Source: Rhizobium sp. C4 (lineage in GTDB: Bacteria; Pseudomonadota; Alphaproteobacteria; Rhizobiales; Rhizobiaceae). Taken from it: 64,000 nucleotides of DNA. This document shows, in pieces, positions 43,264-51,971 of the stretch. Under the pieces are notes generated by a model. That model was given only the letters and a program-made list of their open reading frames with translations. It was not told the origin of the DNA and did no database searches. Position 1 is the first letter of the stretch. Each line of letters starts with the position of its first letter. Made by a program: the position numbers and the translations under genes. Location of the stretch: assembly GCF_021026315.1 (NCBI RefSeq), contig NZ_JAJNCX010000001.1, forward strand, positions 434,001 to 498,000, in the 5' to 3' direction.

Positions 43264-45516
43264 TTACCCCGAGAACTTGCCTGACCTTGGGAAGCCGCGC
43301 GGGACGGGACGGCCGGCAGAGGCGCGTTCGCCGATCCATTCGACCAGTTCGTCCTTGTTGCGGGTGAAGCTGCGGCCGGCGCTGTCATCCCAGGTGAGGC
43401 CCGTTTCAAGCGCGAAGCAGCGGATGTCGGAAACGCCGCCATCCTTGTAGCGCTGGAGACGTACGCCCTTGCCGCGCGTCATTTCCGGAATCTGGCTCAG
43501 CGGGAAGACGAGCATCTTGCGGTTGTCACCGACGATGGCGACATGGTCGCCTTCAATCGGCACGACAAGCTTGGCCTCGTCGGGCATGGTGACATTCATG
43601 ATCTGCTTGCCCTTGCGGGTATTGGCGACCAGTTCCGTCTCCGCGATCACGAAGCCATTGCCGGCCTGCGAGGAGAGAAGCAGCTTGCGCGACGGATCAT
43701 GGACGAAGGCTGTCAGCACGTCCTGATCGTTTTCCATGTCGATGATGATGCGCAGCGGTTCGCCATGGCCGCGCCCGCCCGGCAGCTTGTCAGCGCCCAG
43801 CGTGTAGGCCTTGCCGCCCGTCGTCAGCAGCAGGATGCGGTCGGTCGTCTGCGCCGGGAAAGCGACCCTCAGCGCGTCGCCTTCCTTGAAGGTCAGGCCC
43901 GACACGTCGGACATGTGGCCCTTAAGTGCGCGGATCCAGCCTTTTTCGGAGATGACGACGGTGATCGGTTCTTTCTCGATCATGGCATGCTGGATCGCCT
44001 GATCGTCGGTGTCCGGCGCTTCGGCGAATTGCGTGCGGCGGCGGCCGATCTCGGTCGCCTTGGCGAATGTCTTCTTGACCTCGCTGATTTCCCAGGAGAC
44101 CGTCTGCCACTGCTTTTCGTCGGAGGCGAGCAGCGCTTCGATCGTGGCCTTTTCCGCCGTCAGACCGTCATGCTCGGTCCTGATCTCGAATTCCTCAAGC
44201 TTGCGCAGCGAACGGAGCCGCATGTTGAGGATCGATTCGGCCTGCAGGTCGGTGAGGCTGAAGCGCGCCATCATGACCTGCTTCGGCTCATCCTCCTCGC
44301 GGATGATGCGGATGACCTCATCGATATTAAGATAGGCGATCAGATAGCCGCCGAGGATTTCAAGGCGGCGGTCGATGGCGGCGAGCCGGAAGCGCGAGCG
44401 GCGCAGAAGCACTTCGCGGCGATGGTCGAGCCATTCGCGCAAGACTTCGTTCAGCGCCATGACGCGTGGCACCTTGCCCATGCTCAGCACGTTCATGTTG
44501 AGCGAGATGCGGCTTTCAAGCTCGGTCAGCTTGAAGAGCGATTCCATCAGGATCGTCGGATCAACGGTGCGGCTCTTCGGCACGAGAACGAGGCGGATGT
44601 CTTCGGCCGACTCGTCGCGCACATCTTCCAGAAGCGGCAGCTTGCGGGCGATCAGCAGTTCGGCGATCTTTTCGACGAGGCGCGACTTCTGCACCAGATA
44701 CGGGATCTCGGTGATGACGATCTGGTAGCCGCCGCGGCCGAGGTCTTCCTGCTCCCACTTGGCCCGCACACGGAAGCCGCCGCGGCCGGTCTTGTAGGCC
44801 TCAACGATCGAGGCACGGTCTTCGATGATGATGCCGCCGGTCGGGAAATCGGGGCCGATGACGAATTCGACCAGCTTTTCGACCGGCGCATCGGGATGCT
44901 TGATCAGATGCAGCGCCGCATCGCAAAGCTCATGCGCATTGTGCGGCGGAATGGAGGTCGCCATGCCCACAGCGATGCCGGAGGAGCCGTTGGCGAGCAG
45001 GTTCGGGAATGCGCCGGGAAGGACGATGGGTTCCTCGTCTTCCTCGTTATAGGTCGGGCGGAAATCGACCGCGTCCTGATCGATGCCTTCGAGCAGGAGC
45101 GTCGCCACATCGGTCATGCGCGCTTCGGTGTAGCGCATGGCCGCCGGGCTATCGCCGTCGATATTGCCGAAATTGCCCTGCCCGTCCACGAGCGGATAGC
45201 GGATGGCGAAATCTTGGCTGAGGCGCACCAGCGCGTCATAGATCGAGGCGTCGCCATGCGGGTGGAACTTACCCATGACGTCGCCGACGATGCGGGCGCA
45301 TTTCTTGTAGGCCTGCCCCGGATCGAGGCGCAGCACGCGCATGGCATGCACGATGCGCCGATGCACGGGTTTCAGGCCGTCGCGCACATCGGGGAGCGCG
45401 CGGTGCATGATGGTCGACAGCGCGTAGGCAAGGTAGCGCTCTTCAAGCGCTGCCTTGAGGTCAACCGGTTGAATCTTGTCGTCGCCGCCATCGGGCGGAA
45501 GAATGCTTTGTCCCAT
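43264..45516 (-). CDS. parC: DNA topoisomerase IV subunit A
   Basis: A 750-residue subunit that cuts and rejoins DNA to separate daughter chromosomes. The active tyrosine is in [11 protein letters not shown]; the quinolone-resistance region reads [22 protein letters not shown] with wild-type Ser-like position occupied by Ala-Ser (DASIYD). [25 protein letters not shown] is the family start. The C-terminal beta-pinwheel repeats ([36 protein letters not shown]) separate it from GyrA, which has a GyrA-box absent here. Monocistronic, reverse strand. Confidence 0.95.
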   Translation of the reverse strand: MGQSILPPDGGDDKIQPVDLKAALEERYLAYALSTIMHRALPDVRDGLKPVHRRIVHAMRVLRLDPGQAYKKCARIVGDVMGKFHPHGDASIYDALVRLSQDFAIRYPLVDGQGNFGNIDGDSPAAMRYTEARMTDVATLLLEGIDQDAVDFRPTYNEEDEEPIVLPGAFPNLLANGSSGIAVGMATSIPPHNAHELCDAALHLIKHPDAPVEKLVEFVIGPDFPTGGIIIEDRASIVEAYKTGRGGFRVRAKWEQEDLGRGGYQIVITEIPYLVQKSRLVEKIAELLIARKLPLLEDVRDESAEDIRLVLVPKSRTVDPTILMESLFKLTELESRISLNMNVLSMGKVPRVMALNEVLREWLDHRREVLLRRSRFRLAAIDRRLEILGGYLIAYLNIDEVIRIIREEDEPKQVMMARFSLTDLQAESILNMRLRSLRKLEEFEIRTEHDGLTAEKATIEALLASDEKQWQTVSWEISEVKKTFAKATEIGRRRTQFAEAPDTDDQAIQHAMIEKEPITVVISEKGWIRALKGHMSDVSGLTFKEGDALRVAFPAQTTDRILLLTTGGKAYTLGADKLPGGRGHGEPLRIIIDMENDQDVLTAFVHDPSRKLLLSSQAGNGFVIAETELVANTRKGKQIMNVTMPDEAKLVVPIEGDHVAIVGDNRKMLVFPLSQIPEMTRGKGVRLQRYKDGGVSDIRCFALETGLTWDDSAGRSFTRNKDELVEWIGERASAGRPVPRGFPRSGKFSG

Positions 45517-45730
45517 GGGCTTGACTTAGCGGCTCAGGTGATTCCCGGCAACAAAAGCCGCTGAAACGCCTGTGGATGAGCGCGTCTGGCGCCCGCCGGT
45601 CTCCGCAACAGGGCAGGCTCGAACCCCCAAGAATTTAGGGTGGCCATCTTCCGAATTGTAAGGCTACAACATCATTAAGGGACAGAATGAACTTTGGCGT
45701 AATTTCAACTCTCAGATACAGAGGCTTCCT

Positions 45731-46144
45731 TTGAAAACTTCCGTAAAGCTCGTAGCCGTAGCGCTTTTCGCGTCCCTTCTGACCCAACAGGCCGATGCCA
45801 GCACGCTGAGACGCGTAGTTTCGGCCAACAAATCGACAAGCCTTGGCTTCTTCCATGTGATGGCGGACAGGAGCGTCGGCTGTCAGCAGCCGGCCAGACC
45901 CAAGATGCTGGTCGAAAGGGCGCCTCAGCATGGGGCCGTTTCATTTAAGTGGACCCACCATTCCGGAAATCAGGTGCAGAGCGGCTGCAAGGGCGTGACC
46001 GTCGGCGGATGGGATGTCGTCTATACGCCGGCCAGAGGCTATCACGGGCCGGACACCTTCCGGATCGGTGCGCAATATGACCAATACCTCGTGGGAGGCG
46101 TCTCGTCCTATTCCTCTGACGGTTTCGAACTGGTCGTTAAGTAG
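45731..46144 (+). CDS. Secreted protein of unknown function, Ig-like fold suspected
   Basis: A 137-residue exported protein. The signal peptide is about residues 1-23 (LVAVALFASLLTQQADA). The mature part has two cysteines and the segment GWDVVYTPARGYHGPDTFRI, a pattern common in bacterial Ig-like or cadherin-like beta-sandwiches, preceded by APQHGAVSFKW. It starts with TTG at 45731, with AGAGG 7 bases upstream. Base composition is lower in GC than the core genes. A weak stem-loop (GTCCTG/CAGGAC, 46154-46168) follows its stop. No function is proposed. Confidence 0.65.
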   Translation: MKTSVKLVAVALFASLLTQQADASTLRRVVSANKSTSLGFFHVMADRSVGCQQPARPKMLVERAPQHGAVSFKWTHHSGNQVQSGCKGVTVGGWDVVYTPARGYHGPDTFRIGAQYDQYLVGGVSSYSSDGFELVVK

Positions 46145-46269
46145 ACCCAAAGATGTCCTGCCCCAGGACGCCGATTTTTGTTGGAGGCGCGCGGACGAGC
46201 GAATATAAGCTTTCGTCCGTGCGTCAATTCTATCGGCGGCTGATCGCTTAACCTGGGGACAGGACATCC

Positions 46270-47466
46270 ATGAGACACTTCAATCTGACTCGAGTACTTT
46301 TTGCGGGCACTGCGGCAGCCCTTATTTCCAGTCATGCTTATGCACTTGACGGCGAAGAGATGCTGAAGAAGCTGAATGCAGCTTACGCGTCCTATGGCAG
46401 CCAGTTCACCTATGACTCGGTGAAGACCGACGACACGACCGTTGTCGCAAAGGGCGTCAAGCTCAAGGTGGAAGGCGCTGACAAGCCGACGGAACTGCCG
46501 ATCGGCGACGTGACCTTCAGCGATGTCGAAGAAGCCGACGACGGCGGCTACTATGCCGGCAACGTCGCTTTCCAGAATGTCGACCTCAGCAAGGACGGCG
46601 GCCATGTGACGGCGAAGGACATCCAGATCGATGGCCTGAGCATCCCGGGCACGCCTTCCACCGACAGCATCGACGGCATGATCCTCTATGAAAGCGCCCA
46701 TACCGGCCCGATCACGGTGGAGCAGGACGGCAAGCGCGTCTTCCAGATCGAAAAGACGGTAACGAATATCAACGTTGCAGAGGACAGCTCCGGCATCGGC
46801 TTCGATACCAGCATTTCCGGCATCTGGGCCGACCTCTCCGACGTCAAGGATCCGAAGGGCCAGGAAACGATCAACAAGCTTGGCCTGACCAACATCAATG
46901 GCAACATGGTGACGAAGGGCTCGTGGACCTCCGCGACCGGCAAGATCGACATCACCGAACTTTCCATCGATGCCCGCGACGTCGGCAAGATCAATCTCCT
47001 TCTCAGCATGTCAGGTTACACGCCGCAGCTGATGAAGGCGATGCAGGATGCCACGAAGGCTGCAGCGTCCAATCCCGACAAGAAGGCCGGCGAAGCGGCG
47101 CTTGGCATGACGATGATGGGCCTGCTGCAGCAGCTGAGTTTCAACAGCGCCTCGATCCGCTTCGATGACGCCTCGATCACCAAGCGCCTGCTCGACTATT
47201 TCGGCAAGGAACAGGGCGTGACCGGCGAGCAGTTTGCCCAGTCGCTCAAGGGCATGGTTCCGATCATGATCGCCCAGCTGAATGTACCGGACCTGCAGAA
47301 CCAGGTTTCGGCTGCCGTTGCCAAGTTCCTCGATGACCCGAAGAGCCTGGAGATCAAGGCAGCGCCGGCAAGCCCCGTTGCGGCTCCGATGATCATGGGC
47401 GCCGCCATGGGCGCACCGCAGACGCTGCCGCAGGTGCTCGGCGTTTCGGTCAACGCCAACCAGTAA
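46270..47466 (+). CDS. Secreted/periplasmic protein of unknown function
   Basis: A 398-residue exported protein. The signal peptide is about 1-25 (FAGTAAALISSHAYA). The body is rich in repeated beta-type segments (VVAKGVKLKVEG, DVTFSDVEEADDGGYYAGNVAFQNVDL, ITELSIDARDVGKINLLLSM), then a helical stretch (about 250-340) and an Ala/Met/Pro-rich tail. No cysteines are evident in the mature part. Homologues are common in rhizobia as hypothetical proteins; I cannot assign a role. It is followed by a very strong terminator, so it is transcribed alone. Confidence 0.7.
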   Translation: MRHFNLTRVLFAGTAAALISSHAYALDGEEMLKKLNAAYASYGSQFTYDSVKTDDTTVVAKGVKLKVEGADKPTELPIGDVTFSDVEEADDGGYYAGNVAFQNVDLSKDGGHVTAKDIQIDGLSIPGTPSTDSIDGMILYESAHTGPITVEQDGKRVFQIEKTVTNINVAEDSSGIGFDTSISGIWADLSDVKDPKGQETINKLGLTNINGNMVTKGSWTSATGKIDITELSIDARDVGKINLLLSMSGYTPQLMKAMQDATKAAASNPDKKAGEAALGMTMMGLLQQLSFNSASIRFDDASITKRLLDYFGKEQGVTGEQFAQSLKGMVPIMIAQLNVPDLQNQVSAAVAKFLDDPKSLEIKAAPASPVAAPMIMGAAMGAPQTLPQVLGVSVNANQ

Positions 47467-47489
47467 CTGGCGCGACAATCTTCTCGAAG

Positions 47490-47518
47490 GGGCCGGCGAG
47501 CGATCGCCGGCCCTTTTT
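47490..47518 (+). terminator. Strong rho-independent terminator
   Basis: A perfect 10-bp stem GGGCCGGCGA / TCGCCGGCCC with a GCGA tetraloop (47500-47503), followed by TTTTT. Confidence 0.95.
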
Positions 47519-47662
47519 ATTTGGCGACCTGACAAATCCGATATTGAAATGCCGGAATACGATGACCAAATCGAAACGTCGTCGGCCACATGTTCCCCTC
47601 TGCCGGCTACCCGCATCCAGACGCGGATCAATTCCTCAGATACAGATTCAAGGACCTTTTCC

Positions 47663-48700
47663 ATGCGCTACAAGACATTGGGAAATACCGGCCTCGTCGT
47701 CTCCGAAATCTGCCTCGGCACCATGACCTTTGGCGGCAAGGGTTACTGGACGGCCATTGGCACGCTCGACCAGTCGATCGCCGACCGCATCGTCGCCCGC
47801 TCGCTCGATGCGGGCGTCAACTTCATCGACACGGCGGACGTCTATTCCGAAGGACTTTCGGAGGAAATTACCGGGCAGGCGATGAAGAATTCCGGCCGCG
47901 CACGCTCCGATATCGTGCTGGCGACGAAGGTCTACGGCTCGGTCGGACCGGGCCGCAACGATATCGGCACCTCGCGCGGACATATCATGGACGGCGTCAA
48001 GGCGAGCTTGAAGCGGCTCGGGACCGACTATATCGACCTCTATCAGATCCATGGCACCGACCCGGTGACGCCGCTTGAGGAAACCGTGCGCGCCATGGAA
48101 GACCTCGTGCGTCAGGGGCATATCCGCTACTGGGGCGTTTCCAACTGGCAGGCATGGCGCATTGCCAAGGCGCGCGGCATCGCCGACAAGCACGGCTTCG
48201 ACAAGCCGGTGACGCTGCAGGCCTACTACACGATCGCCGGACGCGACCTCGAGCGGGACATCGTGCCGCTGCTCGAAGAGGAAAAGATGGGCCTCATGGT
48301 CTGGAGCCCGTTGGCCGGCGGCTTCCTCTCCGGCAAGTACAGCCGCGAAGGTGCAGGGCCGAACGATGGCCGCCGCGTGACCTTCGACTTCCCGCCGGTC
48401 AACAAGGATCGCGCCTTCGATTGCATCGACGCGATGCGCCTGATCGCGGATGCCCGTGGCGTGTCGGTGGCCCGCATTGCGCTGGCCTATGTGCTCAACA
48501 AGCAGTTCGTGATGTCGGTTATCATCGGCGCCAAGACCGTCGAGCAGCTGGACGACAATCTGGCGGCAACCGGCATTCGCCTGACGCAGGAAGAACTGGC
48601 GTCACTCGATGCCGTCAGTGCCCTGCCCCCGGAATATCCGGGTTGGATGCTGGAGCGCCAGCAGGCGCAGCATTCGGCCAGACTGAAGGCCTCGGAATAA
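47663..48700 (+). CDS. Aldo/keto reductase
   Basis: A 345-residue NADPH-dependent oxidoreductase with a TIM barrel. The catalytic tetrad is visible: Asp in FIDTADVYSEG with Tyr in the same motif, Lys in VLATKVYG and His in LYQIHGTDP. The cofactor region is WSPLAGGFLSGKYSREG and SVIIGAKTVEQLDDNL. The start at 47663 (MRYKTLGNTGLVVSEI) is where the family begins, with AAGGA 7 bases upstream. Substrate unknown. A strong terminator follows. Confidence 0.92.
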   Translation: MRYKTLGNTGLVVSEICLGTMTFGGKGYWTAIGTLDQSIADRIVARSLDAGVNFIDTADVYSEGLSEEITGQAMKNSGRARSDIVLATKVYGSVGPGRNDIGTSRGHIMDGVKASLKRLGTDYIDLYQIHGTDPVTPLEETVRAMEDLVRQGHIRYWGVSNWQAWRIAKARGIADKHGFDKPVTLQAYYTIAGRDLERDIVPLLEEEKMGLMVWSPLAGGFLSGKYSREGAGPNDGRRVTFDFPPVNKDRAFDCIDAMRLIADARGVSVARIALAYVLNKQFVMSVIIGAKTVEQLDDNLAATGIRLTQEELASLDAVSALPPEYPGWMLERQQAQHSARLKASE

Positions 48701-48701
48701 A

Positions 48702-48740
48702 GCAACACGGCCCGCTTATGAGGCGGGCCGTGTTGCCTTT
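48702..48740 (+). terminator. Rho-independent terminator after the aldo/keto reductase
   Basis: A perfect 14-bp stem GCAACACGGCCCGC / GCGGGCCGTGTTGC with a 7-base loop, followed by a short T-run (CTTT). Confidence 0.85.
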
Positions 48741-48857
48741 CGGCCCCGCTTTGCGCATGCGGTCGATCACGAGCGCATCCGAAGATTTTCATTGAAGACG
48801 ATACAACTTCTCGCATACGTTACATTCATCGGTTGACGCCGTTTTGATGGAACACAC

Positions 48858-49436
48858 GTGCAGATAAGTTCGGTCGCTCCCTGCCTGATTGCCCTGCTGG
48901 ATTATGACGGCTTTTATGAGGTTCAGACTTCGGCAGGGTTGGCTCAAGCGTTGGAGGCGGGCCGGGACTTCAACCTAACTGACGAAGAGATTGTCTGCCT
49001 TCATGTCTATACGCTGGACGATGTGCTGGGGCGCCAGCCCTTCCAGACCGTCAATCGCATTCTCCGCGAGGGCGACTCCTTTGCCATTGAAGAGATCAAA
49101 CCATTTGTGACGGCGATTGCGACCGGGGCGCAAAAGCTTCCTCTCTTCTCAGGCTGGGCCATGCGCCGGATATTCCTGCCGCCAGAGATCGGCATGCAAT
49201 TGGACAAGATCGAGACTTTCCAGGAATTCGGGTTTCTGAGCGCGTCTCGGACCGATCCTAAGGCATTTGCAGGTGACACAACGATGATGATCCTTTCCCG
49301 ACGCGGCAGGATCATCGGGCCGGTGTCCGAATTTCCGAATGAAGACGAGGTGCTGTTTTTGCCCGGAACAAGGTTTGAAGTCATGCAACATGTTTCAGAC
49401 GGAAAACGACGGGTCATTTTCCTCAAAGAAATCTGA
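48858..49436 (+). CDS. Putative ADP-ribosyltransferase (R-S-E class)
   Basis: A 192-residue protein without a signal peptide. Its C-terminal 130 residues follow the plan of arginine-type ADP-ribosyltransferases. These show a helical region with VNRILREGDSF, a conserved arginine candidate at R103/R104 (SGWAMRRIFL), the S-x-S strand in F126-L-S128-A-S130, and the ExE turn E162-D-E164 inside FPNEDEVLFLPGTRFEV, the usual E-x-E-V-L...P-x-T-x-F-x-V signature. Such enzymes move ADP-ribose from NAD to a target protein or nucleic acid. It starts with GTG with a weak ribosome site. GC content is visibly lower than the flanking core genes. Target, and whether it is a toxin or effector, are unknown. Confidence 0.7.
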   Translation: MQISSVAPCLIALLDYDGFYEVQTSAGLAQALEAGRDFNLTDEEIVCLHVYTLDDVLGRQPFQTVNRILREGDSFAIEEIKPFVTAIATGAQKLPLFSGWAMRRIFLPPEIGMQLDKIETFQEFGFLSASRTDPKAFAGDTTMMILSRRGRIIGPVSEFPNEDEVLFLPGTRFEVMQHVSDGKRRVIFLKEI

Positions 49437-49507
49437 AGGGCCAGGGGTCTTTAATTTTGCGTAGACACAAATGCATGATAATTGAAGGCACTGGAGTGTG
49501 ATCCGGC

Positions 49508-49885
49508 ATGAAGATACCGAAAGACATCTTTGAAAAGGCTTTGGCTATTGCTTCGGACGACACCGCCGGGCGGCGACAGGATGCGCCTTTTCTTCCAGAG
49601 CAATTCACGCTGAAGGGTCAGAAGCCTACCAAGCGGGAAAAGGTCACTGTGGAAATCAAAGTCAGCCCGGATTTCCCCACCATCATGGAACTGGACGCCC
49701 AGCACCTTTCGAAGATCAAGCGCGATTTGCGCCACAGAAGCCAGACCATGCCTCCGAGCCTGCAGCGCCGCAGGATCAAGCAGCAAATTCGCGATGTCGA
49801 TGCTGTCCTGAGGGCGATGTTCGACGCGGTCGAGGCAACGAGCCCAACGGATCAAGACCGCAGCGAAAAGCGTTACGCACGCTGA
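49508..49885 (+). CDS. Hypothetical basic protein behind the ADP-ribosyltransferase
   Basis: A 125-residue protein I do not recognise. The N-terminal 45 residues are mixed (KIPKDIFEKALAIASDD), then TVEIKVSPDFPTIMELD, a strongly basic helix (HLSKIKRDLRHRSQTM, LQRRRIKQQIRDVDAVLRAM) and an acidic/basic tail. No cysteine or enzyme motif is seen. It is 71 bases after the ADP-ribosyltransferase on the same strand; a GATAAT-like -10 in the gap suggests it may have its own promoter. An immunity or antitoxin role is a guess from position only. Confidence 0.55.
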   Translation: MKIPKDIFEKALAIASDDTAGRRQDAPFLPEQFTLKGQKPTKREKVTVEIKVSPDFPTIMELDAQHLSKIKRDLRHRSQTMPPSLQRRRIKQQIRDVDAVLRAMFDAVEATSPTDQDRSEKRYAR

Positions 49886-49966
49886 ACGATAAGACGGCGG
49901 TCGCGGCGATATCCAACGCCCATTGTCGAACGACGGGAAGCCGAAGCCGGCTCCCCGTCACCCGCC

Positions 49967-51754
49967 TCAATCCTTCTTCTTCGGCATGACGCGAAGTTCC
50001 AGCTCCATGAGCTGCTTCGGCGAGGCCGGAGCCGGTGCGTTCATCAACAGGTCCTGCGCCTGCTGGTTCATCGGGAAGAGCGTGATTTCGCGCAGGTTCT
50101 TCGCGCCGACGAGCAGCATGATGACGCGGTCGATACCGAATGCGCAGCCGCCGTGCGGAGGCGCGCCGTACTGGAAGGCGCGGTACATGCCACCGAAACG
50201 CTCTTCAACGTCTTCGCGCGAAAGGCCGGCGATCTCGAAGGCCTTGACCATGGTTTCCGGCGACTGGTTACGGATCGAACCGGAGGCGATTTCGAAGCCG
50301 TTGCAGACGGCGTCGTACTGGTAGGCCTTGATCGTCAGCGGATCCTGGTTCTCAAGCGCGTCCAGACCACCCTGCGGCATGGAGAAGGGGTTGTGCGAGA
50401 AGTCGACCTTCTTCTCGTCCTCGTTCCATTCGTAGAACGGGAAGTCGACAATCCAGCAAAGCTCGTAACGGTCGCGGTCGACGAGGTTCAGTTCCTCGCC
50501 GGCGCGGGTGCGGGCTTCGCCTGCAAACTTGTAGAACTTTTCCGGTTCGCCAGCGACGAAGAAGCAGGCATCGCCATCGCCAAGGCCGAGCTGTTCGGCA
50601 ATGGCTGCGGTGCGCTCAGGGCCGATGTTCTTGGCAAGCGGACCAGCGCCTTCCAGAACGTCGTTTTCCTTGCGCCAGAAGATATAGCCGAGGCCCGGCT
50701 GGCCGGTGGACTGTGCCCAGGCATTCATGCGGTCGCAGAAAGCGCGGGAACCGCCGGTCTTGGCCGGGATCGCCCAGACTTCGACCTTCGGGTTTGCGGC
50801 GATCATGCCTGCGAAAACCTTGAAGCCGGAACCGGCAAAATGCTCGGTAACAGCCTGCATCTCGATCGGGTTGCGAAGGTCCGGCTTGTCGGTGCCATAC
50901 TTGCGGATCGCCACGTCGTAAGGAATGCGCGGCCAGTCCTTCGTCACCGGCTTGCCTTCGGCAAACTTCTCGAACACCGAGGTCATGATCGGCTGCATGG
51001 TCGACCAGATGTCTTCCTGCGTCACGAAGCTCATTTCGACGTCGAGCTGGTAGAATTCGCCCGGCAGGCGGTCGGCGCGCGGGTCTTCATCGCGGAAGCA
51101 GGGTGCGATCTGGAAATAGCGGTCGAAGCCGGCCACCATCAGCAGCTGCTTGTACTGCTGCGGCGCCTGCGGAAGGGCGAAGAACTTGCCGGGATGGATG
51201 CGGCTCGGCACGAGGAAGTCGCGCGCGCCTTCCGGCGACGAGGCCGTCAGGATCGGCGTCGTGTATTCGCCAAAGCCGGCACCCGACATCTGGTTGCGCA
51301 TCTCGGTGATGACCTGCGTGCGCTTCACAATGTTCTTGTGCAGCGTCTCGCGACGCAAATCGAGGAAGCGGTACTTCAGGCGCACGTCTTCCGGATAGTC
51401 AGGCTCGCCGAAGACCGGCAGCGGCAGTTCCTTGGCGGTGGACAGAACTTCGATCTCGGTGGCGTAGAGTTCGATCTCGCCGGTCGCCATGCCTTTGTTG
51501 ACCGTGTCTTCCGAGCGCGCCTTGACCTTGCCGTCGATGCGGATGACCCATTCGCCGCGAACGGTTTCAGCATCCTTGAAGGCCGGGCTGTCCGGGTCGG
51601 CAACGACCTGGGTCATGCCGTAATGGTCGCGCAGGTCGATGAAGAGAACGCCGCCGTGATCTCGTACACGATGTACCCAGCCCGAGATGCGTACATTGGA
51701 GCCCACGTCCGACTTGCGGAGGGCTGCACAGGTGTGGCTACGGTAACGGTGCAT
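49967..51754 (-). CDS. aspS: Aspartyl-tRNA synthetase
   Basis: A 595-residue class II synthetase of the bacterial type. The order of domains is the N-terminal OB anticodon-binding domain ([22 protein letters not shown]), the catalytic core with motif 2 ([20 protein letters not shown]), the inserted GAD domain and motif 3 ([19 protein letters not shown]). In organisms with GatCAB and no AsnRS this enzyme also charges tRNAAsn with Asp for later amidation. [12 protein letters not shown] at 51754 is the usual start; ATG at 51760, two codons earlier, is better spaced from AGGA and may be the true one. Divergent from the multicopper oxidase. Confidence 0.96.
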   Translation of the reverse strand: MHRYRSHTCAALRKSDVGSNVRISGWVHRVRDHGGVLFIDLRDHYGMTQVVADPDSPAFKDAETVRGEWVIRIDGKVKARSEDTVNKGMATGEIELYATEIEVLSTAKELPLPVFGEPDYPEDVRLKYRFLDLRRETLHKNIVKRTQVITEMRNQMSGAGFGEYTTPILTASSPEGARDFLVPSRIHPGKFFALPQAPQQYKQLLMVAGFDRYFQIAPCFRDEDPRADRLPGEFYQLDVEMSFVTQEDIWSTMQPIMTSVFEKFAEGKPVTKDWPRIPYDVAIRKYGTDKPDLRNPIEMQAVTEHFAGSGFKVFAGMIAANPKVEVWAIPAKTGGSRAFCDRMNAWAQSTGQPGLGYIFWRKENDVLEGAGPLAKNIGPERTAAIAEQLGLGDGDACFFVAGEPEKFYKFAGEARTRAGEELNLVDRDRYELCWIVDFPFYEWNEDEKKVDFSHNPFSMPQGGLDALENQDPLTIKAYQYDAVCNGFEIASGSIRNQSPETMVKAFEIAGLSREDVEERFGGMYRAFQYGAPPHGGCAFGIDRVIMLLVGAKNLREITLFPMNQQAQDLLMNAPAPASPKQLMELELRVMPKKKD

Positions 51755-51885
51755 AGTCATGCGTCTTATCCTGGAATTGGGGCGGGCCGGGAGCGCTGGC
51801 GCGGTTCGACCGCCCGCATTTCGAAATTGGGCGGACAAACGCATGGGCCATCCGATTTGTCAAGGCCGAGCCATTTTTGACTGCG

Positions 51886-51917
51886 GCAAAATGGTTTTGC
51901 GGCGTCATAAAATGACG
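51886..51917. promoter_or_regulatory. Two adjacent perfect inverted repeats between aspS and the multicopper oxidase
   Basis: GCAAAA-TGG-TTTTGC (51886-51900) and CGTCAT-AAA-ATGACG (51903-51917) lie two bases apart in the 217-bp divergent gap. On the minus strand, TTGACA -35-like words occur at 51858-51863 and 51923-51928. The repeats could be operators for copper-responsive or other regulators; no regulator gene is adjacent. Confidence 0.4.
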
Positions 51918-51971
51918 GTTGCTGTCAAGTTTTAACACGCCTAGAAAACGGCTGTTAATAGGAGTTTCCTC

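Noticed and set aside
43543-45564. A 673-codon plus-strand open frame opposite parC
   Set aside because: Antisense shadow; composition and lack of motifs argue against it, and parC is complete.
46154-46175. A rho-independent terminator after the first secreted protein
   Set aside because: The 6-bp stem (GTCCTG/CAGGAC) is short and the T-run is displaced by several bases; it is too weak to call.
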